DNA of 64,000 nt from Thinopyrum elongatum. Its lineage: Eukaryota; Streptophyta; Magnoliopsida; Poales; Poaceae. How positions within the stretch are numbered: the first letter of the stretch is position 1; each line of letters begins with the position of its first letter. The stretch spans positions 326,572,929 to 326,636,928 of the forward strand of contig CM022301.1 in assembly GCA_011799875.1 (NCBI GenBank), in the 5' to 3' direction. Positions 9,538 to 20,577 of the stretch are shown piece after piece. A program made the translations under genes and the position numbers. Under the pieces are notes generated by a model. It worked only from the letters and a program-made list of their open reading frames with translations. It did no database searches and was not told the origin of the DNA.

Positions 9538-11111
9538 TGATACGTCTCCAACGTATCAATAATTTTTGATTGTTCCATGCTATTATATTATCTGTTTTGG
9601 ATGTTTTATATGCATTAATATGCTATTTTATATTATTTTTGGGACTAACTTAATAACCTAGAGCCCAGTGCCAGTTTCTGTTTTTTCCTTGTTTTTGAGT
9701 TTTACAGAAAAGGAATATCAAACGGAGTCCAAACGGAATAAAACTTTACGATGATTTTTTTTGGACCAGAAGACATCCACGGAACTTGGAGAGGGGTCCA
9801 GAAGAGTCCCGAGGAACCCTCAACCCCACAGGCCGCGCCCTAGGGGGGTGCCTCCCTGGCTTGTGGGCCCCTCGGGAGTCCTCCAACCCTAATTCTTGCA
9901 CTATAAATTCCCAAACCAACAGAAGCGTCCACCAAAATACTTTTCCGCCATCGCAAGCCTCTGTTCCTGTGAGATCCCATCTTGGGGCCTCTTCCGACAC
10001 CCTGCCGGAGGGGGATTTGATCATGGAGGTCCTCTACATCAACCTTGCCGCTCTTCCGATGAAGCGTGAGTAGTTTACCACAGACCTACGGGTCCATAGC
10101 TAGTAGCAAGATGTCTTCTTCTCTCTCTTTGATCTTCAATACAATGTTCTCCTCGATGTTCTTAGAGATCTATCGGATGTAATATTCTTTTGCGGTGTGT
10201 TTGTCGAGATCCGATGAATTATGGATTTATGATCAGATTATCTATGAATATTATTTGAGTCTTTTCTGAACTCTTTTATGCATGATTAAATATCTTTGTA
10301 TTTCTCTTCGAATTATCGGTTTGGTTTGGCCAACTAGATTGTTTTTTTTTTTTTGCAATGGGAGAGGTGCTTAGTTTTGGGTTCAATCTTGCGGTGTCCT
10401 CACCCAGTGACATAGTAGGGGTAGCGAGGCATGTATTGTATTGTTGCCATCAAGGGTAAAAAGATGGTGTTTTCATCATATTGCTTGAGTTTATCCCTCT
10501 ACATCATGTCATCTTACTTAAAGCGTTGCTCTGTTCTTATGAACTTAATACTCTAGATGAAGGCAGGAGTCGGTCGATGTGTGGAGTAATAGTAGTAGAT
10601 GCAGAATTGTTTCAGTCTACTTGACACGGACGTGATGCCTATATTCATAATCATTGCCTTGGATATTGTCATAACTTTGCGCTTTTCTATCAATTGCTCG
10701 ACAGTAATTTGTTCACCCACCGTATGTTTTCTTTCAAGAGAGAAGCCTCTAGTGAAACCTATGGCCCCCGGGTCTATTTTCCATCATATATTTTCAGATC
10801 TATAAACCAGAAAACCCAAAAATACCTTGTTGCAATTTATTTGTTTTTACTTTGTTTTACGTTTTAGTAATCTTTTATACCTATCTCCATTAGATTTTAC
10901 TCTTGTTTGAGACCGTGAAGGGATTGACAACCCCTTTTTCGCGGTGAGTGCAAGTGTTTGTTAGTTTGTGCAGGTGCATAGATTGGAGACTTGCTTGTGC
11001 CCACTACTGGATTGATACCTTGGTTCTTAACTGAGGGAAATACTTATCTCTACTTTGTTGCATCACCCTTTCCTCTCCAAGGAAAAAATCAACCAAGCTC
11101 AAGAAGTAGCA
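9538..11111 (+). repeat. 3' LTR, Sabrina-like copy 1
   Basis: A 1574-bp LTR from TGATACGTCTCC to GAAGTAGCA, bounded by the polypurine tract at left and the predicted TSD GTGAG at right. It contains a TATA-type box at 9902-9908 and a GC-rich block at 9775-9870. It aligns with the LTRs at 16615, 23431, 59221 and 62167. ORFs within it are LTR shadows. Confidence 0.92.
9902..9908 (+). promoter_or_regulatory. Predicted LTR TATA box
   Basis: TATAAAT follows a GC-rich block in the middle of the LTR. The other Sabrina-like LTRs have a TATA-type sequence at the same place (16974-16980 and 23804-23812). Confidence 0.5.
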
Positions 11112-12137
11112 GTGAGCTTATCTCTATTTCCCCTCTCTCCCCTTCGACAATTTCGCGCTCTATCTAGGACCCCGCCATGGTCGGACCTCTCCGTCACTGC
11201 TGTGCTCGCTACGGACACTCTCGTCTACCCCACGATGAGCCAGCACCCCTGTCATGCTTCTAGGCTGCCCAGGAAGCACGTGGCTTCTTTGGTTCATCGA
11301 AACCGTTGTCGTGGCATCGATTTCCATCGAGCCCGAGCCCCTGGCCCCGCCGCTGCCTCCGCCCCTTACCGTGCCCCCTTGCTGCTCCCGCTACGGCTTG
11401 TTGCCTCTGCTACTATAGCCGATGCCTCCTGCTGCCGTTGCTGCTCAAGATCGTCGCCATCGACGCGCCCGGTGCTCCCGTGGCCTCTGTTGCTGCTTTC
11501 TGGCCGTGCTGCCGCCGCACTCTGCCCGCGTGTCCCTGCGCTGTCGTTGCCTTCTTCTCACCCGGCCTCGCCCGCGCGCTCGTGGCCGCGCACTAGACAA
11601 ATAGATAGAAACAAAAGAAAAAAACATCAACTGGCACTTGGTTAGAGCAGCCACGAGCGGGCGGGCGAGGCCGGGTGAGCAGCAGGCAACGGTTGCGCGG
11701 GGACACGCGTGCAGAGCTCGGCGGCAGCGCGGTCAGAAAGCTGCAGAAGATGCCGCGGGGAGCACTGGGCGCGTCGATGGCGGCGGCCTTGAGCTGCAGC
11801 GGCAACAAGAGGCATCGACTGCATCAGTAGTGGCAGCAAGCCGTAGCGGGAGAAGCAAGGGGGCACGGCACGGGGCGGAGGCAGCGCCGGGAGCAGCAAC
11901 GGGGCCAGGGGCTCGGGCTCGATGGCAATCAATGCCACGACCATGGTTTTGGCGAACCAAAGAGGCCACGTGCTTCCTGGGCAGCCTAGAAGCTCGATAG
12001 GGGTGATGGCTCGTCGTGGGCTGGACGAGAGCATCTGTAGCGAGCACAGCGGCGGCAGAGAGGTCCGGCCATGGCGGGGTCCTAGATAGAGCGTGAAATC
12101 GTCGGAGGGGAGAAAGGGGAAACAGAGAGAAGCTCAC
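11112..12137. repeat. Large inverted repeat, arms of about 485 bp
   Basis: Arm 1 (11112 to about 11594) is the reverse complement, with scattered substitutions and indels, of arm 2 (about 11647-12137). For example GTGAGCTT at 11112 pairs with AAGCTCAC at 12130-12137, and the block around CTATCTAGGACCCCGCCATG recurs in opposite orientation. The spacer of about 55 bp is A-rich. Arm 1 ends exactly at the Sabrina-like LTR, so the original arm may extend farther left. Translations of the two arms on opposite strands are visibly homologous, which is how the palindrome was noticed. Confidence 0.85.
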
Positions 12138-13077
12138 AGCAAAGATGATGGACGGCTTGGCGAGCTCGGGGAGGCACTAGGGGCGACGGTTCATCGTTGG
12201 CGATCCACGGAGGCCGAGGAAGAAGAAGGGGTCGACCCCAGGGTTGGTGGCGTGCTGACTTGCTCTGCTTCACATAGACAACGTAGGCGAGGCAGAGGCA
12301 GCCCCTGGACATGGAAGGGAAGCGAGAGGAGGCCGGTGGCCATGAGACCGATGCTGGCGCGCACCGGCTCCTCATGGGTGAGCTCCAGATCAGGGGAAAC
12401 GAGGTGAGGGGGAGGGGAAAAGGTCTAGGGTTCATCCAAGGGTGTGCGGGGGCGTCCTTATCCGCCTCCGTGGCACTGTAGTGACGCGAGGGGGGCGAAA
12501 GGGTGCGGTGGAGACGGTGAACTGCCCTCGGGAGTGCGCGCGCTGCATCCAGCGATGGGAGGAAGGAGAAAGGCCGAGCTGGGCTGGGCCAGGCTGCACT
12601 GTCGCTGGACAAGCCCAAGTGCATAGTGTAATCTCTACCTTTTTCTTTTTAATTCTTTTATTATTTCTGTTTTCACTTAATTTTTAATAGCATTTCTCTT
12701 TTATAAAATATGGGACTTAGCCCTCAATTCTCATTGCAATTTTTAGGCGCGGCCACAAAAGTTTGGGATTTATTTAAAATAGTTTGTATTAATCATGATT
12801 TTGAAAAAGCATTTTAAATATTGTTTTGGCCCTGTTTTATTTGTTTTAGGGCATTTAAATATTTTATAAAATGTTGGTTTTTCATGTCAATTACTCAGTG
12901 ATTATTTGCAATGTTATGACCATTTTTGTTTTGCAGTTTGAAGAAGTAATAGTTTGACTTGCATTTCAAATTTGAATTTGACTTTGATTTCTATCAAGTG
13001 GCAATTTAGCTTAGCAAGCCTGGTGACATGGCATCATTAGGGTGAGGTTACTGTAGCTAACCACTGGGGGTGTTACA
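11112..13077 (-). repeat. LTR (3' LTR on the minus strand), partial
   Basis: The inner edge is at 13077, where the minus strand begins TGTAACACCCCC next to a purine-rich tract. About 1.5 kb of GC-rich sequence (11112-12620) contains a large inverted repeat, followed by an AT-rich block (12620-13077). The left end is the insertion point of Sabrina-like copy 1. Several proline/alanine-rich ORFs here come from GC bias. Confidence 0.65.
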
Positions 13078-16000
13078 AATCTCCTCCACTACAAGAAATC
13101 TCGTCCTGAGATTTAGGAGGTAGAGTTAAGGGGAAGGAATTGGTTACGAAATTCTAACGAGTCTTCTCGGTCTTGGTTGCTTTTCTCAAAGAGGTTGATC
13201 CATTATGTTGATGTCTTCAATTCGCTGCATCGGGCATCATGATGAAGTCATCATTCTTTCTTCGAATCTCCATCATACTTAGAAAGGGACAAGGGGTAAC
13301 TTCGAAAGAACGGACCTTACAAGGTTGATTATCTGGTAGATAGTTCAGGGAATGTGGTAGAAAGTATCTCTCAAATTTAACTTAAGAAAACACCGAGACC
13401 AAAATAAGAAGGTACAATAAGAAGTTTCAAGCAGATAGACAATCGTTTGTTCCCTGAAACAGAGCGTGAAAGGGGTTCAGAGCAACGAAAAATATTGCGT
13501 CTGATACTAGAATAGATCATCCCTAGGACGGTGGCTCGTGAATTACATACGAAGCCAAGCGCGAGGAATAACTTTGGAAACAGGGATGTACAGGGGAGTC
13601 AGGTTTTGATCCCGTGGAACTGTGGTTAGGGTGGATTAAAAGTGGGAAGGGCGATGACATCTTGCATGGTCATGATAGCAGGGCATGTTATAGGATAGGT
13701 TGTCAGCTAGGTCGGTAACAATGTTGGTACCAAGGGCGCGGAACTAAGAGAACCATTTTCCTGCTCGCAAGGTGAGGAGGACCAATAGGCAAAATTCTGG
13801 TCCACCGGTGGTTATCGGAATGTCATCAACAATAGTGACAGGGTCTTACTGACAGAGTTGTACACCGAGGTGTTTACATAAGCAGGGAATACTGCTTAGA
13901 TAAGTTAGATTACAAGAAAGGTTAAACAAAACAATGGAAAGGAAAATGTGATTAGTATATTAATTAGACCAATGGAAAGGAAAATGTGTTTACACCCGAG
14001 TATCAAGAGTATATCTTTCCCATGGAAAAGTAGAGCATGATATACATGATAGGACTCCAAGTATGTAGCCATTTAGACAAAGGGGCAAGGAATTTATGAT
14101 ATTTACCCATACAACGGTGTTTGGATAATTGATCAAGAAAAATTTAGCATTGCGCTTTCAATGTTCTTGTTGATGATCGGAGTACCACAGACATGCTTCG
14201 GGATAGCATTGACATGGTCAACAGGTAAAGGTCGGAGTTTGGAAACACAAGGATCCATCAGGATCAACTTCTATAATAAGTCATACAATTTCCTCATGGA
14301 AGAATGGCTAATCTTGCTGAACAAGATACTATAACAATAGGTCCTCCGGCCAGGTGTGCTAGACATGACATCACCTTACCGGGTTACATAGATACCAATG
14401 TTATAATTCTTGGAAAATGTTCCAACCATCATATCTGCCCGAGAGTTAGATCTGATTGGCATCAGGATACCTCAGACTCAGCATGCCTTAGAAGGAAAAG
14501 GGTGCAACACAAATCAACGAGGTGGCATTGCAAGCTTCTCGGGAAATGAAATACGAAAGCAAGCTTTGAATCATGAGTCAGATTGAAAGACACATGAACA
14601 CAATGTCAAGACATTTGTGGCCACATGGAAGTCTTACAATGAACCGCAACCGAGTTCTGGTTAGGAACCATCATCGAGGATATCAAAGTCCATGTGTAAG
14701 TCTGGATTAGCTCTTACGAATGAACTCCTTTTCCTCGAACAAATCATTCAGTGGCTAGATGTGCTATGAAATACATATGGAGTGAAGGTAGCAGAGCTAT
14801 CAAACCATAGAATACTTCACACATGCATGATTGTTTTGGGATGATTCCAGAGAAAGTGAAACAACTTTTCTCATATTCACGGCAGTGACTTGCATCCAAT
14901 GCACGCAAACTTAGAGAAAAACTCTTCTTTTATTGAACATATACTTCATGCTCATCATGAACCAAGGAGGAGATGAGGGTGTGGTTGATGGGCTTAGCAA
15001 CAATTTATCGAGATTTCCATAAACATGGATTTCCACCATTAAGTGAACAAGGTGATAGCATTGGGCATACCAATGTGTATAATGAAGTATGTTTGAGGGG
15101 AACACCCACAATTAAACATAGATCAAAAAGTGCACCTGGAAATATGGACTAAGTAGCACGATCAATGTTAGAATGGTGATTCAATAACCAATAGACTAAG
15201 AATGAAATTATTGTCCATTAACTTCAAAGCAATAGGGTTGCTAGGAGTATTGAAGGAACACGTCAGAGTTCACTTGCCGGTATTTGGTTAGAAACAACAC
15301 GGGCACCAAGAAATGGATGGTGATAGCGAGAAGCATCACCGTATCAAGAATTCATAAGAGGTGGTGCAATCCTCATGACCTCCTTGACATAGAAGATGGG
15401 AATACTACAAGGTAGAACATAACATAAGCTGGATAGCAAGGAGCTCCATAACATGAACAAGTTTGTGTTGGAAAGAAGGTAAGGATGTTTTCGAAGGCAA
15501 GACAAATTACCAAGGGACAAGGATGGTACTTGTCATCATGAATTTGATGCACAAATTGTTGACGATGATTACGACGCATTTTGTCGAGAGGTTTCATGAA
15601 GATGTAATCGATCAGCGATGACATCAACCCAAGGGAATGGTGAAGCAAAAGGTTTTTATAACCATTGATAAGACGCAATCTCAGAACCAGAGTTTCCTCT
15701 CAAGACAAAAAATATGATGTTGCAAGCTCGATGTAAGCTTAGCGCACTGTGGGGACTGTGTGCCGAGGATGAAGGACATAGGTAGCATGGTCAAGCTTTA
15801 GCGTGACGATGATGAGGTAGCCAATCGGTGGGGAATACCATGTTTGAGTACAAACTCATAAGCAACAAAGATTAGTAAGAGTTAACAAATCATAGTGCAT
15901 AGTTGATTCACTTATCGGTGTCCTTGAGTGACAATCAACTCAGAACCCGGGGAAAATTGGACTCGGTGAGAAATAATAGTTGATGAAGAACTCATAAGAA

Positions 16001-16614
16001 GTTATGTAGTTTCGTGATATTCTTGAGATACCAGAGGGTAAAACTCGAAGGTAGATCAGAATAGAGGTTAGACTAGTGTAGTGATCTATGGAATACAAGC
16101 ACTTTAACTTGTCTGAGAATGAAATCAAAGTAGAACAACATGGTTGGAACCACGATTGCAAAGGACCAAATCCCAGATATAAGATGAACTTATACCAAGG
16201 GGATAAGTAATTTTAAGAGAAGCTTCCATGACAAGATCTACATCGTGTCCATGGGCATGAACACAAAGTTCAAGGTCGAATCCCACTTCTCCAATGCATA
16301 ACCTTTCATTCACTGCTCTGTTAAAAATGATTTGAATGTTAAAATCTACTTGGTGAATTACCAAAGGAGTATGACCCGTGAAAACTTTTGGGTTCACACA
16401 GATTAGGGAAGGCATTGGTTCAACCCATCGGGGCATCTTAGGAACATATACCACAAGCTTCAAGAGTAAATAACACGAGTTCGATAGTAGATAATGGTTG
16501 ACAAAAGCAGAGGATACAATTTACCAAAGGCATTATGTATCAAGGGAAGAACTCACAAGATTTTTGAATATGAAGGACAGTGTCGGATAATAATCCAACA
16601 AAGGATCTGGCGAT
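13078..16614 (-). other. Non-coding internal region of the LARD-type element
   Basis: About 3.5 kb with no ORF that I can relate to gag or pol. The first bases give a purine-rich tract on the minus strand (GTGGAGGAGATT next to the LTR), followed by a block containing CTCGTCCTGAGATTTAGG that is similar to the post-integrase end of the chromovirus at about 39672-39700. The last five bases (GCGAT, 16610-16614) are the target duplication of the next element. I see no other structure. Confidence 0.6.
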
Positions 16615-18191
16615 TGATACGTCTCCAACGTATCTATAATTTTTGATTGTTCCATGCTATTATATTATCTGTTTTGGATGTTTAATGGGCTTTAATATGC
16701 TCTTTTATATTATTTTTGGGACTAACCTATTAACCGGAGGCCCAGTGACAGTTTCTGTTTTTTTGCCTATTTTAGAGTTTCGCAGAAAAGGAATTCCAAA
16801 AGGAATGAAATCTTCGCGATGAACTTTCTTGGACCGAAAGCAATCCAGAAGACTTGGAGTTGAAGTCTGGAACTCCTCGAGGAGGCCACGAGGCAGGAGG
16901 GCGCACCCAGGGGGGTAGGCGCGCCCCCACCATCGTGGGCCCCTCGTAGCTCCACCGACGTACTTCTTTCGCCTATATATACTCTTATACCCTAGAAACA
17001 TCAGGGGGAGCCACGAAACCACTTTTCCACCGCCGCAACCTTCTGTACCCGTGAGATCCCATCTTGGGGCCTTTTCCGGCGATCTACCGGAGGGGGAATC
17101 GATCACGGAGGGCTTCTACATCAACACCATTGCCTCTCCGATGAAGCGTGAGTAGTTTACCACAGACCTTCGGGTCCATAGTTATTAGCTAGATGGCTTC
17201 TTCTCTCTCTTTCATTCTCAATACAAAGTTCTCCTTGATGTTCTTGGAGATCTATTCGATGTAATACTCTTTTGTGGTGTGTTTGCCGAGATCCGATGAA
17301 TTGTTGATTTCTGAACAAGATTATCTATGAATATTATTTGGTTCTTCTCTGAATTCTTATATGCATGATTTGATATCTTTGCAAGTCTCTTCGAATTATC
17401 GGTTTAGTTTGGCCTACTAGATTGATCTTTCTTGCAATTGGAGAAGTGCTTAGCTTTGGGTTCAATCTTGCGGTGTCCTTTCCCAGTGAAAGTAGGGGCA
17501 GCAAGGCACGTATTGTATTGTTGCCATCGAGGATAAAAAGATGGGGTTTATATCATATTGCTTGAGTTTATCCCTCTACATCATGTCATCTTGTTTAATG
17601 CGTTACTCCATTCCTATGAACTTAATACTCTAGATGCATGCTGGATAGCGGTCGATGTGTGGAGTAATAGTAGTAGATGCAGAATCATTTTGGTCTACTT
17701 GACACGGACGTGATGCCAATATTCATGATCATTACCTTAGATATCTTCATAACTATGCGCTTTTCTATCAATTGCTCGGCAGTAATTTGTTCACCCACCG
17801 TAATACATGCTATCTTGAGAGAAGCCACTAGTGAAACCTATGGCCCCCGGATCTCTTTTCTATTATATTGCATCTCTTTTATTTACATCGCATCTCGTTT
17901 ACTATTTTGCAATCTTTACTTTCCAATCTATACAACAAAAATACCAAAAATATTTACTTTACTATATTTATTAGATCTCACTTTTGCGAGTGACCATGAA
18001 GGGATTGACAACCCCTTTATTGCGTTGGTTGCAAGGTTCTTGATTGTTTGTGCAGGTACTAGGTGACTTGTGCGTTGTCTCCTACTGGATTGATACCTTG
18101 GTTCTCAAAAACTGAGGGAAATACTTACGCTACTTTGCTGCATCACCCTTTCCTCTTCAAGGGAAAACCAACACATGCTCAAGAGGTAGCA
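16615..18191 (+). repeat. 5' LTR, Sabrina-like copy 2
   Basis: 1577 bp, preceded by the TSD. A predicted TATA box TATATAT is at 16974-16980. Short ORFs on both strands (for example 16705-17106 minus and 17677-18066 plus) recur in the 3' LTR and are not genes. Confidence 0.93.
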
Positions 18192-18202
18192 AGAAGGATT
18201 TC

Positions 18203-18290
18203 TGGCGCCGTTGCCGGGGAGGTTTACGACAAGTCAAGTCAAGATTTGATCTCCCGTCAACTTGCCAATTTCTGGCGCCGTTGCCGGGGA
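18203..18290 (+). repeat. Duplicated primer-binding site
   Basis: TGGCGCCGTTGCCGGGGA occurs at 18203-18220 and again at 18273-18290, 70 bp apart, each preceded by TTTC. The first is 11 nt from the LTR end, the normal spacing. The interval holds short direct repeats (AAGTCAAGTCAAGA), which suggests local slippage. Copy 1 has only one site. Confidence 0.85.
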
Positions 18291-18495
18291 GATCTACGCC
18301 AAGTCAAGACATACCAAGTACCCATCATAAACTCTTCTCCCTCGCATTACATTATTTGCCATTCGCCTCTCGTTTTCCTCTCCCCCACTTCTAAAATGAT
18401 TTTCAAAAACTTTTGCCTTTTCTTCGCCCCTCTTCCGTTCGTCTCTTTTCACTTGCTTCTTGTGTGCTTGTGTGTTGGATTACTTGTTTGTCATG

Positions 18496-20577
18496 ATGGC
18501 TCAAGATAATACTAAATTGTGTGACTTTTCCAATACCAACAACAATGATTTTATTAGCACTCCGATTGCTCCTACTACCGATGCTGAATCTTGTGAAATT
18601 AATACTGCTTTGTTGAATCTTGTTATGAAAGATCAATTTTCTGGCCTTCCTAGTGAAGATGCCGCTACCCATCTAAACAACTTTGTTGATTTGTGTGATA
18701 TGCAAAGGAAGAAAGATGTGGATAATGATATTGTTAAATTGAAGCTATTTCCATTTTCGCTTAGAGATCGTGCTAAAACTTGGTTCTCTTCTTTGCCTAA
18801 AAATAGTATTGATTCATGGAATAAGTGCAAAGATGCTTTTATCTCTAAGTATTTTCCTCCCGCTAAGATCATCTCTCTGAGGAACGATATTATGAATTTT
18901 AAGCAACTTGATCATGAGCATGTTGCACAAGCTTGGGAGAGGATGAAATTAATGATACGTAATTGCCCTACACATGGTTTGAATTTGTGGATGATTATAC
19001 AAATTTTTTATGCCAGACTGAATTTTGCTTCTAGAAATCTTTTAGATTCGGCCGCGGGAGGCACTTTTATGGATATCACTTTAGGAGAAGCTACTAAACT
19101 CCTAGACAATATTATGGTTAATTATTCTCAATGGCACACCGAAAGATCCACTTGTAAAAAAGTTCATGCGATTGAAGAGATTAATGTTTTGAGTGGAAAG
19201 ATGGATGAACTTATGAAATTGTTTGCTAATAAAAGTGTTTGTTCTGATCCTAATGATATGCCTTTGTCCACTTTGATTGAGAATAATAATGAATCTATGG
19301 ATGTGAATTTTGTTGGTAGGAACAATTTTGGTAACAACGCTTATAGAGGAAACTTTAATTCTAGGCCGTTTCCTAGTAATTCCTCTAATAATTATGGTAA
19401 TTCCTACAACAACTCTTATGGAAATTTTAATAAGATGACCTCTGATTTTGAGACTAGTGTTAAAGAATTTATGAGTTCGCAAAAGAATTTCAATGCTTTG
19501 GTTGAAGAAAAATTGCTTAAGATTGATGAGTTGGCTAGGAACGTGGATATAATTTCTCTTGATGTTGATTCTTTGAAACTTAGATCTATTCCACCTAAGC
19601 ATGACATCAATGAGTCTCTCAAAGCCATGAGAATTTCCATTGATGAGTGCAAAGAAAGAACCGCTAGGATGCGTGCTAAAAAAGATTGCTTTGTGAAAGC
19701 GTGTTCTTCTAGTTTTCATGATAATAATGATGAAGATCTAAAAGTGATTGATGTGACTCCTATTAAATCTTTGTTTTCCAATATGAATCTTGATAAAGAT
19801 GGGACTGGAGATGAGTCAACTTTAGTTAAAAGGCGTCCCAATGATTCAGAGTTTTTAGATCTTGATGCAAAAATTAATAAAAGTGGGATTGAAGAGGTCA
19901 AAACTTTACATAGCAATGAACCCACTATTTTGGATTTCAAGGAATTTAATTATGATAATTGCTCTTTGATAGATTGTATTTCCTTGTTGCAATCCGTGTT
20001 AAATTCTCCTCATGCTTCTAATCAAAATAAAGCTTTTACTAAACATATCGTTGATGCTTTAATGCAATCCTATGAAGAAAAGCTTGAACTAGAAGTTTCT
20101 ATCCCTAGAAAACTTTATGATGAGTGGGAACCTACTATTAAAATTAAGATTAAAGATTATGAATGCTATGCTTTGTGTGATTTGAGTGCCAGTGTTTCCA
20201 CGATTCCAAAAACCTTGTGTGATGTGCTAGGTTTCCGTGAATTTGATGATTGTTCTTTAAATTTGCATCTTGCGGATTCCACCATTAAGAAACCTATGGG
20301 AAGCATTAATGATGTTCTTATTGTTGCAAATAGGAATTATGTGCCCGTAGATTTCATTGTTCTTTATACAGATTGCAATCCTACATGTCCTATTATTCTT
20401 GGTAGACCTTTCCTTAGAACGATTGGTGCAATTATTGACATGAAAGAAGGAAATATTAGATTCCAATTTCCGTTAAGGAAAGGCATGGAACACTTTCCTA
20501 GGAAGAAAATTAAATTGTCTTATGAATCTATTATGAGAGCCACTTATGGATTGCATACCAAAGATGGCAATACCTAG
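18496..20577 (+). CDS. Gag-protease polyprotein, open reading frame
   Basis: The longest uninterrupted coding frame in the window. I choose MAQDNTKLCDF (18496) as start because homology with copy 1 begins there; the frame stays open upstream to 18460. Residues about 25-185 are a gag domain (MKDQFSGLPSEDAA, AKTWFSSLPKNSID, AFISKYFPPAK). Residues about 255-320 are Asn/Gly-rich with no CCHC knuckle. Lys/Glu-rich helical segments fall near 320-480. A retropepsin-like domain lies near 530-690, with PIILGRPFLRTIGAI. The active-site motif reads LCDLSASVSTIP where copy 1 has DLGAS, a Gly-to-Ser change that probably disables the protease. The frame ends at TAG 20575-20577, with no RT downstream. The inferred role is the structural protein of a non-autonomous particle. 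Confidence 0.9.
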   Translation: MAQDNTKLCDFSNTNNNDFISTPIAPTTDAESCEINTALLNLVMKDQFSGLPSEDAATHLNNFVDLCDMQRKKDVDNDIVKLKLFPFSLRDRAKTWFSSLPKNSIDSWNKCKDAFISKYFPPAKIISLRNDIMNFKQLDHEHVAQAWERMKLMIRNCPTHGLNLWMIIQIFYARLNFASRNLLDSAAGGTFMDITLGEATKLLDNIMVNYSQWHTERSTCKKVHAIEEINVLSGKMDELMKLFANKSVCSDPNDMPLSTLIENNNESMDVNFVGRNNFGNNAYRGNFNSRPFPSNSSNNYGNSYNNSYGNFNKMTSDFETSVKEFMSSQKNFNALVEEKLLKIDELARNVDIISLDVDSLKLRSIPPKHDINESLKAMRISIDECKERTARMRAKKDCFVKACSSSFHDNNDEDLKVIDVTPIKSLFSNMNLDKDGTGDESTLVKRRPNDSEFLDLDAKINKSGIEEVKTLHSNEPTILDFKEFNYDNCSLIDCISLLQSVLNSPHASNQNKAFTKHIVDALMQSYEEKLELEVSIPRKLYDEWEPTIKIKIKDYECYALCDLSASVSTIPKTLCDVLGFREFDDCSLNLHLADSTIKKPMGSINDVLIVANRNYVPVDFIVLYTDCNPTCPIILGRPFLRTIGAIIDMKEGNIRFQFPLRKGMEHFPRKKIKLSYESIMRATYGLHTKDGNT

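Larger units (their letters stand above)
3760..11111 (+). mobile_element. Sabrina-like gypsy element, copy 1 (gag-protease only)
   Basis: Composed of the 3' part of the 5' LTR (3760-4407), primer site, gag-protease pseudogene, about 2.8 kb of non-coding DNA, polypurine tract and a full 3' LTR (9538-11111). The 5' half of the first LTR was displaced by insertion of the minus-strand Tat element and lies beyond the window. The right-hand target duplication is predicted as GTGAG (11112-11116); its partner is outside the window. No RT, RNase H or integrase motif appears on either strand between 6730 and 9537, so it is non-autonomous. The family name is from memory; the structure is seen directly. 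Confidence 0.88.

Noticed and set aside
11055..11645. Plus-strand Pro/Ala/Ser-rich ORF of 196 codons, and minus-strand ORFs at 11642-12624
   Set aside because: These read the arms of the inverted repeat in an LTR. The similarity of the two translations comes from the palindrome, and no domain is visible.
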